Shown one piece after another: positions 1 to 7,879 of a stretch of DNA of 64,000 nucleotides. Below the pieces are notes generated by a model, which was not told the origin of the DNA, did no database searches, and worked only from the letters and a program-made list of their open reading frames with translations. A program made the position numbers and the translations under genes. Positions within the stretch are counted from its first letter, which is position 1. Every line of letters begins with the position of its first letter. The stretch is from Ferrimonas pelagia (GTDB lineage: Bacteria > Pseudomonadota > Gammaproteobacteria > Enterobacterales > Shewanellaceae): NCBI RefSeq assembly GCF_039543565.1, contig NZ_BAABJZ010000097.1:1-64000 (forward strand), read 5' to 3'.

Positions 1-1
1 C

Positions 2-76
2 AAAAGCCTTGTGCTGATACAGCGGCAACTTAAGCCCAAGCTGTTGGATGGTGTGGCCTTGGAACAGGCTTTTTAG
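2..76 (+). CDS. C-terminal end of an unidentified protein (partial)
   Basis: An open frame enters from the left edge and ends in TAG at 74-76, giving the last 24 residues (KSLVLIQRQL, then KPKLLDGVALEQAF). The composition (leucines, lysines, no internal stop) is compatible with a real protein tail, but 24 residues are too few to name a family. The neighbour downstream is ppiC in the same orientation. It could also be a chance open frame. Confidence 0.3.
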   Translation, partial: KSLVLIQRQLKPKLLDGVALEQAF

Positions 77-636
77 TGTTAATCCAGTCATGAACTAGAC
101 TGTAGATCATACTGGATAAACATCCAGGTTAAGTTATTTATCTAACTGAATTCTTTGTGTTTAAAGCTTCCCCGGGCTTGCCCGGCAAGTACAACAGTGT
201 ATTAGTCTGCCTTTTTGCACGTATTGCTCAATACCTTTTGGGCAATACGTGCACAATTAAAGTCATCTTCCCACCTAAGTGATTGATGATCAACAAGGCT
301 TTGAGTGTTTGAGAGCACACTTTCTGTCAGAAACAGTGCGTTCTTCAATGCAAACGCGCTGAGTGCCGAACGGCCGCTGCTGGCGCCGAAAGTGCCATGC
401 GCCTGCTTTTCTCGCGCTTGCTTTTGACTGAGCGCGAGCGGTGCAACCTCGTTAGGCTCGTGGGACGTGTTTGGGCGCTGCTCGCCGTAGCTGTACGACC
501 GGTCTCATTGTGCTGGCTTGGGCGAGCCCACAGCGGGTGCCATAGGCACGACTGGGCTTGGTGGCATGCTATGGTGTTGGGCTTTTTGTGCTACTATCCG
601 CGCCCTGAATTTTGACTCTGATTTTGGGAGAGACCC
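77..636. other. 560-base intergenic region upstream of ppiC
   Basis: No convincing gene. The first part is AT-richer; it holds a short GC hairpin at 172-185 (CCGGGC-TT-GCCCGG) and a 12-bp inverted repeat at 216-253 described separately. From about 360 the sequence becomes GC-rich. A 72-codon open frame at 397-615 has an Arg/Trp/Cys/Leu-rich translation and no good ribosome site, so I do not call it. The ppiC ribosome site (GGGAGAGA) lies at its right end. Confidence 0.5.
216..253. repeat. 12-bp inverted repeat with alternative pairing arms
   Basis: TGCACGTATTGC at 216-227 is perfectly complementary to GCAATACGTGCA at 242-253, with a 14-base loop. The loop also contains CAATAC (229-234), which can pair with GTATTG (221-226), so two mutually exclusive hairpins are possible. 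There is no T-run after either arm, so it is not a standard intrinsic terminator. The core GTATTGC-TC-N12-GCAATAC recurs at 60872-60899 with identical spacing. Confidence 0.55.
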
Positions 637-918
637 ATGGCGAAGACCGCTGCCGCATTGCACATTTTGGTGAAACACGAATCCAAGGCCAAAGAGCTGC
701 TGTTGCAGCTGGAGAAGGGCGCCAACTTTCAGAATCTGGCGAAGAAGTACTCTACCTGCCCATCCGGTAAAAAAGGCGGCAGCCTGGGCGAGTTTCGCAA
801 AGGCGACATGGTGGGGCCGTTTGATAAGGCAGTGTTCTCCGGCGAGATCCTAAAGCCGCTGGGTCCAGTCAAAACCAAGTTTGGCTACCACATCATCAAG
901 GTACTCTATCGGACATAA
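637..918 (+). CDS. ppiC: Parvulin-type peptidyl-prolyl cis-trans isomerase PpiC
   Basis: A 93-residue stand-alone parvulin domain, the usual length for cytoplasmic PpiC. The N-terminal HILVK strand, the central PSGKKGGSLGEF loop with FRKGDMVGPF, and the C-terminal TKFGYHIIKV block are the family hallmarks. It catalyses cis-trans isomerisation of prolyl bonds; no signal peptide or membrane segment is present, so it should be cytoplasmic. The ATG has a GGGAGAGA ribosome site. A strong intrinsic terminator follows, so it is probably transcribed as a single gene. Confidence 0.96.
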   Translation: MAKTAAALHILVKHESKAKELLLQLEKGANFQNLAKKYSTCPSGKKGGSLGEFRKGDMVGPFDKAVFSGEILKPLGPVKTKFGYHIIKVLYRT

Positions 919-967
919 TGGGGGCTTTGCTGGCGCTGAGCGCTAGCCACGGCGAGAGCATTCCCTG

Positions 968-991
968 AAGCGGCCTTATGGCCGCTTTTTT
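968..991 (+). terminator. Intrinsic terminator after ppiC
   Basis: AGCGGCC (969-975) pairs with GGCCGCT (980-986) over a TTAT loop, followed by a run of six T. Confidence 0.9.
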
Positions 992-1163
992 GATCCTAGG
1001 TTTTAGGGCGCTACTTTGCGTGGATTGAGTCAGGGCGTTCGCTTGCGCTGGGGGCACAAGTAACTGCGGCCTGTGGTAGATCAAGGATGTGTCGCTGCCG
1101 AGTTGGTATAAGAGGCGAGAAGGAGCGTTGGTCTGTTACCAACGATCGCAGTAGGGAGTGGTT

Positions 1164-1322
1164 ATGAAATCCAAATCTGGTCAAGAAAAGCAACCCGTGA
1201 CGCCTTTGTGCCCAGTGGCGGCGCTGCGTGGCTGCCAAGGTTGCCCCATCTATCGCGTTTGTCTGCCTAAGTATGTGATAGGCGATACGCCGTTGCCGAA
1301 CAGGTCGAAGGATCGATCCTAA
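1164..1322 (+). CDS. Small four-cysteine protein, 52 aa
   Basis: The ATG follows a GTAGGGAGTGG ribosome site and the frame ends in TAA at 1320-1322. The product has a Lys/Gln-rich N-terminus and then four cysteines in the pattern C16-x7-C24-x2-C27-x5-C33 around CPVAALRGCQGCPIYRVC. This looks like a small metal-binding (zinc or Fe-S) knuckle or a redox peptide. I do not recognise a named family. It is convergent with the membrane protein at 1376-2038. The cysteine spacing, ribosome site and codon use argue that it is real; the function is unknown. Confidence 0.6.
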   Translation: MKSKSGQEKQPVTPLCPVAALRGCQGCPIYRVCLPKYVIGDTPLPNRSKDRS

Positions 1323-1355
1323 CGTTTTTTGGGCCTGGGGAGGCGCTGTTTGATG

Positions 1356-1379
1356 ATAAGGAGGCTTCGGCTTCCTTAT
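1356..1379 (-). terminator. Stem-loop overlapping the stop codon of the minus-strand gene
   Basis: ATAAGGAGGC (1356-1365) and GCTTCCTTAT (1370-1379) form a 10-bp stem (one G-T pair) closed by a TTCG tetraloop. It overlaps the stop of the gene at 1376-2038. There is no clear T-run on either side, so it may act as a 3' stabiliser rather than a strong terminator. Confidence 0.5.
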
Positions 1380-2038
1380 TTGTTTGTGCGGCCGCGGGCT
1401 TGAGGCTTGGCACCGTTTTGTCGTAAGGCAGCATTGCCGCGGTTTGATATGCTTTGCTGTCCGGTTGCCGCGCGCGGGGCTGATGATCGGAATGCATGCC
1501 ACGGCACAAAGTAGACGGCAATGATGGGGTAGAGCGCCCAGTGCGCGAGATCGAATTGCTCGAGCGCGGCAAACAGCAAGATCAGCAGGTGCATCCTGAT
1601 CACGTTCTGATAGGGGCGTGTCATCGCTTGCTTGGGCTGGCTGATGGGTTGGCGCAGTTGTGGGTATTGGCTGATCAGGCTGGTTAGGATCAGTGGCCAG
1701 TAGAGGCCAAGGGTGACGCTCAGCAGGTGGCGGGGATCTTCGCTGGCGCCGACCGCCAACTCCGGCAGAGGAAAGAACTGCGCCAGAAATTGCGCGTGGA
1801 CGAAGTGGAAGAAACCGAAGTGAAAGGTAAAGAACACAAGGGTGCTGAGTCGCTTGGGCAGTGGCGGTGCTTGGGAGCGACGAAATAGGATCAGCAGGAT
1901 ATCGAGGTAGCCGATGCTCAGTGAGCAGATCCATAGGCCCCAGATCAGATCGGTCGCCCGCCACTGTTCGAGCATGATCACGCCTAGGGTGATCAGTAGG
2001 CTCAGCAGGGCGGGAAAGAGTGTTTTGGTGGGGATCAA
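1376..2038 (-). CDS. DUF6498-like integral membrane protein
   Basis: 220 residues with five or six hydrophobic segments. The block FFTFHFGFFHFVHAQFL at about residues 69-85, rich in His and Phe inside a membrane segment, resembles the signature of DUF6498 membrane proteins; the function of that family is unknown. The C-terminal 40 residues are polar and basic, probably cytoplasmic. The first codon here is TTG with a weak ribosome site; the first ATG is at residue 22, so the true start is uncertain. It is convergent with the small cysteine protein and lies downstream of the DUF2062 gene on the same strand. Confidence 0.65.
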   Translation of the reverse strand: MIPTKTLFPALLSLLITLGVIMLEQWRATDLIWGLWICSLSIGYLDILLILFRRSQAPPLPKRLSTLVFFTFHFGFFHFVHAQFLAQFFPLPELAVGASEDPRHLLSVTLGLYWPLILTSLISQYPQLRQPISQPKQAMTRPYQNVIRMHLLILLFAALEQFDLAHWALYPIIAVYFVPWHAFRSSAPRAATGQQSISNRGNAALRQNGAKPQARGRTNK

Positions 2039-2082
2039 AGTTAAGTCACCACAGTAAGCGTCTCTTTAGCTTAGCGCGTCAC

Positions 2083-2613
2083 TTACTGGGGGCGGGGAAA
2101 ACGGCGACGCTCTTTGCGTTTTTTCCAGCTAAACAGAATGGAGTAGCGCCATAGGCTGTTGATCACCAGATAGGTGAGCGCGGCACAGATCAGCCCCATC
2201 AGCACGCACCCCAGCAGGAATGGAGGGCCGATGGTGTTCACGCTGTCGTGAAACCATTGCAGGCTGAGCTCGAAGTGAAAGACCAGCCGCTCGTGATCCA
2301 ATACCCAAGTGCCCATCAGATAGGCGGTGTAAAACATTATCGGCATGGTCAGTGGATTGGAGATCCATACTGTAGCAATGGCCAGTGGCATGTTGACGCC
2401 AGCGATGATGGCAAGTAGGGCGGCAAACACCATCTGCATAGGGATGGGCAGCCAAGCGGTAAACATGCCGATCGCCAGCGCGCCACTGGCGGAGCGCCGG
2501 TTGAGGTGCCAGATATTGGCCCTTTGCATCCAGGGGCCAAATATCTTCAGATATTTATGCTGACGGACTGCCTCAGGATCCGGCATGATCCGTTTCATTG
2601 TTCTTTTTGGCAT
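2083..2613 (-). CDS. DUF2062 family inner-membrane protein
   Basis: About 176 residues starting MPKRTMKRIMPDPEAVR. The middle carries the DUF2062 pattern: a GLFTAW-like block (AIGMFTAWLPIPMQM), then an SNP turn (WISNPLTMPIMF) between hydrophobic helices, and a last helix followed by a basic KKRKERRRF tail. The family is found in many proteobacteria with no assigned function. A longer frame extends to 2730, but the extra 39 codons overlap the divergent comEC gene and lack the family's typical N-terminus, so I choose the ATG at 2613. Only 26 bases separate the two divergent starts. Confidence 0.85.
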   Translation of the reverse strand: MPKRTMKRIMPDPEAVRQHKYLKIFGPWMQRANIWHLNRRSASGALAIGMFTAWLPIPMQMVFAALLAIIAGVNMPLAIATVWISNPLTMPIMFYTAYLMGTWVLDHERLVFHFELSLQWFHDSVNTIGPPFLLGCVLMGLICAALTYLVINSLWRYSILFSWKKRKERRRFPRPQ

Positions 2614-2639
2614 AGTTCTCGTGACGTAACCTGATCCCG

Positions 2640-4838
2640 ATGATAAATGGAATTTTATTTGGGTGGGTGACAGCACTGTCTTTAAGTGTAGTTTGGCCAG
2701 TTCTGCTACCACTGCCGGTTTGTCTGGCAATGATCCCTGTTGCTGTGCTGCTGAAACGGTATCCCATTCTTTTGGGTCTGGGTTTGGGCCTTGCTTATGG
2801 GCAGCTCAACGCTCAACGCTTGGTGGATCCTGAACGGCCGTTGTCACCCGGGATCCACAGTTTGGTTGCAGTAGTGATTGAAGTCCCTACTGGCGCTGAA
2901 CTATACCAGCGAACCCGCTGGCGGGTCGAGCAGATTGAGCATAATTCTATGTCGTTGATTTCACACAAAGTGATAGAGCTTGCCTGGTATAGCGGACCCG
3001 TTTTAAAACTGGGTCAACGTTATGAATTGGAAGTTAAATTACGGGATCCTGACGGTAGCTTAAATCTCGGTGGATTTAACCGAAGGCGGCATCTTCTGGC
3101 GGAGGGTGTGTCGGCCAGTGGCTATATTCGGCGCGGTCAGTTGCTCGACGAGACGCCCCATTGGCGTGGCGATCTGTTGACACAACTGGCCCAGGCGAGC
3201 GCCGAGTTGTCCCGTGGCGATCTGCTTCGGGCACTGGTGCTGGCGGATACGCGCGCGGTGTCGGAGCGGGATTGGCAGCGGATGCGTCAGGCGGGCTTGG
3301 TCCATCTGTTGGCGATCTCGGGTTTGCATCTGTCGATCGTGGCCGGTCTGGTCATGTCATGCGGCGGCTGGCTGCTGCCGCGGATCTGGCGCGATCCCCG
3401 TGGCCGTGGCCGATTTGCCGTCTGGTTGCTCGCGGCTGCGGCGGTGCTGGGTTACGGGGCGCTGGCTGGTTTTGCGTTGCCGACGGTGCGTGCGGCCTTG
3501 ATGGTGATCTTCGGGCTGCTGTTGCTGTGGGTGAGCCGGGCGGCGCGGCCGTGGGAGATCCTATTACGGGTGGCGGCGTTGATCCTACTATTTCAGCCGC
3601 TGGCGGCGATGACGCCGGGCTATTGGCTGTCATTTGGTGCGGTGTCGGTGATCCTGCTGCTCAGTTGGTGGCTGCCCGGGCCGAGTACGCGGCGCGATAA
3701 GATCTTATGGTTTGTTCAAGTGCAGATCGCGCTGACGTTGTTGCTCACCTTGCTGCAGGGGGTTTGGTTTGGTCAATTCAGTCTGCATGGGATCTGGACC
3801 AATCTGCTGCTGTTGCCTCTGTTTGGCGCTTTGATCCTGCCGCTTTGCTTGCTGGCGGCGGCGCTGTTTTTTGCCGGTGCACCCGCGCAGGTGCTGCAAC
3901 TGGCGGACTGGGCATTATGGCCGGTGGATTGGGTCGCGATGCAGGCCAGTGCCGTTGCGCTGGGGGCCGGTGATCTGCCGCTGATGTGGCTGTGGCCGCT
4001 GACCGCCGCCACGCTCGCTGCGGGGTTGTGCTGGTGGTCCCCGTGGCGCGCCGCCCGCTGGCAAGCGGCGATCTTGTTGCTGCCTCTGCTCGCCCTGCTC
4101 TGGCAGCAACCGGCGCGTTGGCGCTTGGATGTGATCGATGTGGGTCAGGGCTTGTCGGTGTTGGTGCAGCGGCAGGGCGCGGCGCTGTTGTACGACACCG
4201 GTGCGCGGTTGCCGGGCGGGTTTAGCTACGCCAAGGTGGCGCTACTGCCGCTGCTTCGTGAGCGTGGGATCACCCGGCTCGATTATTTGGTGATCAGCCA
4301 TGGCGACAACGACCATGCTGGTGGGGCGTCGCTGCTGCAGCGGAGGATCCCGATCGCGCAGCGGATCGGCTTCGAGGGCACGCCATGTACGCAGGGGCCG
4401 AGCCAATGGCAGGGGCTGACGCTGAGCTGGTTTCAGGCGCCATTGGCGGGCAATGACGGCTCTTGTGTGTTGCTGCTCGAAGATGGCCAGCGGCGTGTCT
4501 TGTTGCCCGGTGACATTGAGCAGGCGGGTGAGGCGTCGCTGTTGGCGCAACTGCCTGCGGGGCCGATCGATCTGTTATTGGCGCCCCATCATGGCTCCAA
4601 AACCTCAAGCAGTCAGGCACTGGTTGACGCGTTGCAACCCAAACGGGTGGTGTTTCCCGCCGGTAGGTACAATCGCTGGAATTTCCCCCACCCCGATGTG
4701 TTGGCGCGTTATCGCCAGCAGGGCGCGGAGATCTGGATCAGCGGGCAGACGGGGCAGTTGCAGATCGATCTGGGAAGTTCGGTCTCCGTGCTGGGTTATC
4801 GCCAAGCTCTGGCCCCATGGTGGTATAACCGAGACTGA
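2640..4838 (+). CDS. comEC: ComEC/Rec2 DNA-uptake channel protein
   Basis: 732 residues in the usual three-part ComEC arrangement: an N-terminal membrane and DUF4131 soluble region (about 1-185), a multi-helix Competence domain (about 195-460, with VHLLAISGLHLSIVAGL), and a C-terminal metallo-beta-lactamase-like domain (from about 495: DVIDVGQGLSVLV, then SHGDNDHAGG near residue 552 and APHHGSKTSSS). In competent bacteria it forms the inner-membrane channel for single-stranded DNA; the lactamase-like domain is thought to be a nuclease. It precedes msbA, the order seen in many gammaproteobacteria. The gene looks intact. The ribosome site at the chosen ATG is weak. Confidence 0.93.
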   Translation: MINGILFGWVTALSLSVVWPVLLPLPVCLAMIPVAVLLKRYPILLGLGLGLAYGQLNAQRLVDPERPLSPGIHSLVAVVIEVPTGAELYQRTRWRVEQIEHNSMSLISHKVIELAWYSGPVLKLGQRYELEVKLRDPDGSLNLGGFNRRRHLLAEGVSASGYIRRGQLLDETPHWRGDLLTQLAQASAELSRGDLLRALVLADTRAVSERDWQRMRQAGLVHLLAISGLHLSIVAGLVMSCGGWLLPRIWRDPRGRGRFAVWLLAAAAVLGYGALAGFALPTVRAALMVIFGLLLLWVSRAARPWEILLRVAALILLFQPLAAMTPGYWLSFGAVSVILLLSWWLPGPSTRRDKILWFVQVQIALTLLLTLLQGVWFGQFSLHGIWTNLLLLPLFGALILPLCLLAAALFFAGAPAQVLQLADWALWPVDWVAMQASAVALGAGDLPLMWLWPLTAATLAAGLCWWSPWRAARWQAAILLLPLLALLWQQPARWRLDVIDVGQGLSVLVQRQGAALLYDTGARLPGGFSYAKVALLPLLRERGITRLDYLVISHGDNDHAGGASLLQRRIPIAQRIGFEGTPCTQGPSQWQGLTLSWFQAPLAGNDGSCVLLLEDGQRRVLLPGDIEQAGEASLLAQLPAGPIDLLLAPHHGSKTSSSQALVDALQPKRVVFPAGRYNRWNFPHPDVLARYRQQGAEIWISGQTGQLQIDLGSSVSVLGYRQALAPWWYNRD

Positions 4839-4906
4839 ACGATCGCCAGAGCTGGTGCAATATTGGGCAATGACGTGGTGCTAAATGGGCTTTTGTGGCC
4901 TAAACG

Positions 4907-4935
4907 TTGGTATCACCAGGTGGGCGGAGTAGAAT
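4907..4935 (+). promoter_or_regulatory. Candidate sigma-70 promoter for msbA
   Basis: TTGGTA at 4907-4912 and TAGAAT at 4930-4935 are separated by 17 bases, 31 bases before the msbA start. Matches are 4/6 and 5/6 to consensus. Confidence 0.45.
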
Positions 4936-4966
4936 GGCTGCCCTTCGAAATTGATAATCGGCTGAT

Positions 4967-6718
4967 ATGAGCGACAACAAATCCGGTCAGGTATGGCCAA
5001 CCTTTAAGCGTCTATGGCCCTTTGTGCGGCCTTACAAGCAAGCCTTCATTGTCGCTGTTCTGGCGATGGCGGTTTATGGCGGTATCGATGCGGCGCTGAT
5101 CTACATGTTGAAGCCCTTCATCGATAACGGCTTACAGCCGGGCGATACGGAGTTTCTGCGTTGGGTGCCGGTGTTCATTGTGGGCATGTTTGTGCTTCGA
5201 GGCAGCGCCAACTTCGTCTCTACCTATTGCATGGCCTGGGTTAGCCAGCATGTGATCCGCGCCATGCGCCAGACGGTATTCGAAAAGTACCTGCGTCTGC
5301 CGGTCTCATTCTTCGATGCGCGTCCCAGCGGTGAGCTGATCTCCAAGGTGACCTACGACACCGAACAGGTTTCCCGTGCCTCCTCCGGTGCCCTGGTGAC
5401 TATGGTGCGTGATGGATTCACCGTGGTGGCGATGCTGGCCATCATGTTTTGGGAAAGCTGGCAGCTCTCCTCCATCATCTTCCTAGTGGGGCCGCCGGTG
5501 GCCTGGGTGATCGCCTTTGTCAGCCGTCGCTTTCGCAATATCTCCAAAAACATTCAGGCGGCCATGGGTGGCGTGACCAGCGCCACCGAGCAGACGCTCA
5601 AGGGTCATAAGAATGTGTTGGCCTTCGGTGGCCAGGCCCTGGAAGCCGAGCGCTTTGCTAAGGTGAACAACCAGAATCGGCAGCAGAATATGAAGCTGGC
5701 GGCCGCCCAGGCGATCAGCCAGCCGGCGATCCAGGTGATCGGCTCCTTTGCCCTGGCTGCGGTGTTCTTTGCTGCCAGCTTCGAGAGCGTACTGCATAGC
5801 ATGACCCCAGGCTCTTTTGTGGTGATCATCAGCGCCATGATGGGGCTCCTGGCACCGCTGAAGCGCCTGACTCGGGTGAATGCCGAGTTCCAGCGCGGCA
5901 TTGCTGCGGCCCAAAGCGTGTTCTCGGTACTGGATGAGCCGGATGCCCGGGATACCGGCACCCAGACCCTAAGCAGCAGCCAGGGTAAGTTGACCATGGA
6001 AAACGTGGTGTTCAGCTATCCCAACTCGGACGGACCTGTGCTTAAGGGCATTGATCTCGAAGTGCCTGCCGGCAAGAGTGTGGCGCTGGTCGGGCGCTCC
6101 GGCTCGGGCAAGACCACGTTGTCGACCTTGCTGCCTCGCTTTTATGAGCTGGACAGCGGTAAGATCCGCTTGGATGGCGTTGATATCTCTGAGCTGACCC
6201 TGGCCAGCCTGCGGCAGCAGATCGCCACAGTGTCCCAGCAAGTCGTGCTGTTTAACGACTCCATTGCCAACAACATCGCTTATGCCTGTGAAGAAAACGT
6301 CAGCCGTGAGCAGATCGAGGCGGCGGCCAAGGCGGCCCATGTGATGGAGTTTGTTGAAAAGCTGCCGGACGGGCTGGATACCTTGGTGGGTGAGGATGGC
6401 GTGTTGCTGTCCGGCGGTCAGCGCCAGCGGATCGCCATTGCCCGAGCGATTTTGCGCGATGCGCCGATCCTCATTTTGGATGAGGCCACCTCGGCACTGG
6501 ATACCGAGTCCGAGCGCGCCATTCAGGCGGCGCTGGAGACTCTGCAGCAGGGCCGCACCTCATTGGTGATCGCGCACCGCCTCTCCACCATTGAATCGGC
6601 GGATGAGATCGTGGTGATGGATCAGGGTCAGATCGTCGAGCGCGGCAGCCACGCCGAATTGCTGGCCAAACAGGGCGCCTACTTCCAGTTGTATCAGCTG
6701 CAGTTCGGAGAGGAGTGA
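4967..6718 (+). CDS. msbA: Lipid A export ATP-binding/permease MsbA
   Basis: 583 residues, the standard MsbA length. An N-terminal six-helix ABC exporter domain (about 20-320) is fused to a nucleotide-binding domain with Walker A GRSGSGKTT (about 374), the signature LSGGQRQRIAIARA (about 481) and Walker B ILILDEATSALD. The homodimer flips core-lipid A across the inner membrane. It is the first gene of an overlapping cluster with lpxK, ycaR and kdsB, all of LPS precursor synthesis or cell-envelope-linked, which supports the specific assignment over other ABC exporters. Confidence 0.96.
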   Translation: MSDNKSGQVWPTFKRLWPFVRPYKQAFIVAVLAMAVYGGIDAALIYMLKPFIDNGLQPGDTEFLRWVPVFIVGMFVLRGSANFVSTYCMAWVSQHVIRAMRQTVFEKYLRLPVSFFDARPSGELISKVTYDTEQVSRASSGALVTMVRDGFTVVAMLAIMFWESWQLSSIIFLVGPPVAWVIAFVSRRFRNISKNIQAAMGGVTSATEQTLKGHKNVLAFGGQALEAERFAKVNNQNRQQNMKLAAAQAISQPAIQVIGSFALAAVFFAASFESVLHSMTPGSFVVIISAMMGLLAPLKRLTRVNAEFQRGIAAAQSVFSVLDEPDARDTGTQTLSSSQGKLTMENVVFSYPNSDGPVLKGIDLEVPAGKSVALVGRSGSGKTTLSTLLPRFYELDSGKIRLDGVDISELTLASLRQQIATVSQQVVLFNDSIANNIAYACEENVSREQIEAAAKAAHVMEFVEKLPDGLDTLVGEDGVLLSGGQRQRIAIARAILRDAPILILDEATSALDTESERAIQAALETLQQGRTSLVIAHRLSTIESADEIVVMDQGQIVERGSHAELLAKQGAYFQLYQLQFGEE

Positions 6719-7716
6719 TGGCGCTGCAAGGACGCGTTGAACAGGCATGGCAACAGGGTCACCCGCTCCTGTGGCTGCTGTTGCCGCTGACGGCCTTGTT
6801 TATCCTGATCACCACGGTGCGTCGCGCGCTGTATCGGCTGGGGCTGAAGCGACAGCCGGTGTTGGCCGTCCCTGTGGTGGTGGTGGGTAACATCAGTGTG
6901 GGCGGCAACGGCAAGACGCCGACCGTGCTCTACCTGATCGATCTGCTGCAGCGCCAAGGCTACCGGCCGGGGATCATCAGCCGTGGCTATGGCGGCAAGG
7001 CGACGCGCTACCCCTTGTGGGTGAGCGCCGACACGCCGGCCAGCGAGTGCGGCGATGAACCTGCGTTGATGGCGCAGCGCACCGGCGTTCCTGTGGTGGT
7101 GGGGCCGGATCGGGTTGCAGCGGCGCAACGCCTGATCGACAGCGGCGAGGTGGACATCATCGTCAGCGACGATGGCATGCAGCACTACCGCTTGGGCCGC
7201 ACGTTGGAGGTGGCGGTGATCGACGGTCAGCGCCGCTTTGGCAATGGCCACCGCTTGCCGATGGGGCCGCTGCGCGAGTCGGTCGCGCGCCTGCAACACT
7301 GCGATCTGATCATCAATAACGGTGGCCCTGCGCAGAGTGGCGAGGCTTTGATGACATTGGCGCCAGAGGCATGGCGTCGGGTCGATAGCGGGGCTCAAGC
7401 GGCGCCAGACGGCCCCTGTGTGGCGATGGCCGGGATCGGTCATCCACCGCGTTTTTTCGCCACGCTGGCGCAGTTGGGGATCCCTGTGGTGGCACAGCAC
7501 GGCTTTGCCGATCATCAAGCCTTCGACGCGGCGCAGCTGGATCGGATCACGCCTACAGGCCACGCCCTGTTAATGACGGAAAAAGATGCGGTTAAGTGCC
7601 GTAGCTTTGCGCGCCCAAACTGGTATTACCTACCGGTTACTGCTAGTTTGGGGCCAGATTTTGATAGCCAATTCATGGCCAAGTTAAAGGAAAAGCTCGA
7701 TGGCGTTCGACAATAA
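6718..7716 (+). CDS. lpxK: Tetraacyldisaccharide 4'-kinase LpxK
   Basis: 332 residues; phosphorylates the 4' position of the lipid A disaccharide at the inner-membrane face. The N-terminus has a hydrophobic anchor helix (LLWLLLPLTALFILI) and then the P-loop region GNISVGGNGKTP near residue 57. The motifs SRGYGG, DDGMQH and MTEKDAVKC are those of the family. The ATG at 6718 overlaps the msbA stop as TGATG; an in-frame GTG three bases earlier is also possible. The 3' end overlaps ycaR by 17 bases. Confidence 0.95.
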   Translation: MALQGRVEQAWQQGHPLLWLLLPLTALFILITTVRRALYRLGLKRQPVLAVPVVVVGNISVGGNGKTPTVLYLIDLLQRQGYRPGIISRGYGGKATRYPLWVSADTPASECGDEPALMAQRTGVPVVVGPDRVAAAQRLIDSGEVDIIVSDDGMQHYRLGRTLEVAVIDGQRRFGNGHRLPMGPLRESVARLQHCDLIINNGGPAQSGEALMTLAPEAWRRVDSGAQAAPDGPCVAMAGIGHPPRFFATLAQLGIPVVAQHGFADHQAFDAAQLDRITPTGHALLMTEKDAVKCRSFARPNWYYLPVTASLGPDFDSQFMAKLKEKLDGVRQ

Positions 7717-7879
7717 ATTGCTGGAGATCATTGCCTGTCCCGTGTGTAAGGGCAAGCTGGAGTATGACCGTGACGGCCAACGCCTGATCTGTAAAGCGGA
7801 TCGACTGGTGTATCCGATCACCGAGGGGATCCCGGTCCTGTTGGAAGATCGGGCCACGACATTGGAGAGCCAGGACTGA
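7700..7879 (+). CDS. ycaR: YcaR/Trm112-family zinc-ribbon protein, 59 aa
   Basis: Starts with MAFDNKLLEIIACPVCKGKL and continues with a short beta-rich domain including CKADRLVYPITEGIPVLL. The CPVC pair (C13, C16) and C31 are the Trm112/YcaR features. The start lies inside the end of lpxK and the stop overlaps the kdsB ATG (TGATG), so translation is probably coupled. The family's role in bacteria is not settled; its eukaryotic relatives are methyltransferase activators. Conserved placement between lpxK and kdsB is well known in enterobacteria. Confidence 0.92.
   Translation: MAFDNKLLEIIACPVCKGKLEYDRDGQRLICKADRLVYPITEGIPVLLEDRATTLESQD

Noticed and set aside
172..185. CCGGGC-TT-GCCCGG hairpin as a terminator for the partial first gene
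   Set aside because: The two-base loop is too small for a stable stem of that length and no T-run follows.
397..615. 72-codon open frame upstream of ppiC
   Set aside because: Arg/Trp/Cys/Leu-rich translation without family look and no ribosome site; typical chance frame in GC-rich DNA.
1011..1964. 317-codon minus-strand frame over the membrane-protein gene
   Set aside because: Different frame of 1376-2038; rich in Pro/Arg/His/Gln without hydrophobic pattern, a shadow of the real gene.
6694..7563. 289-codon minus-strand frame over lpxK
   Set aside because: Antisense shadow: His/Arg/Gln-rich translation opposite a well-defined kinase gene.
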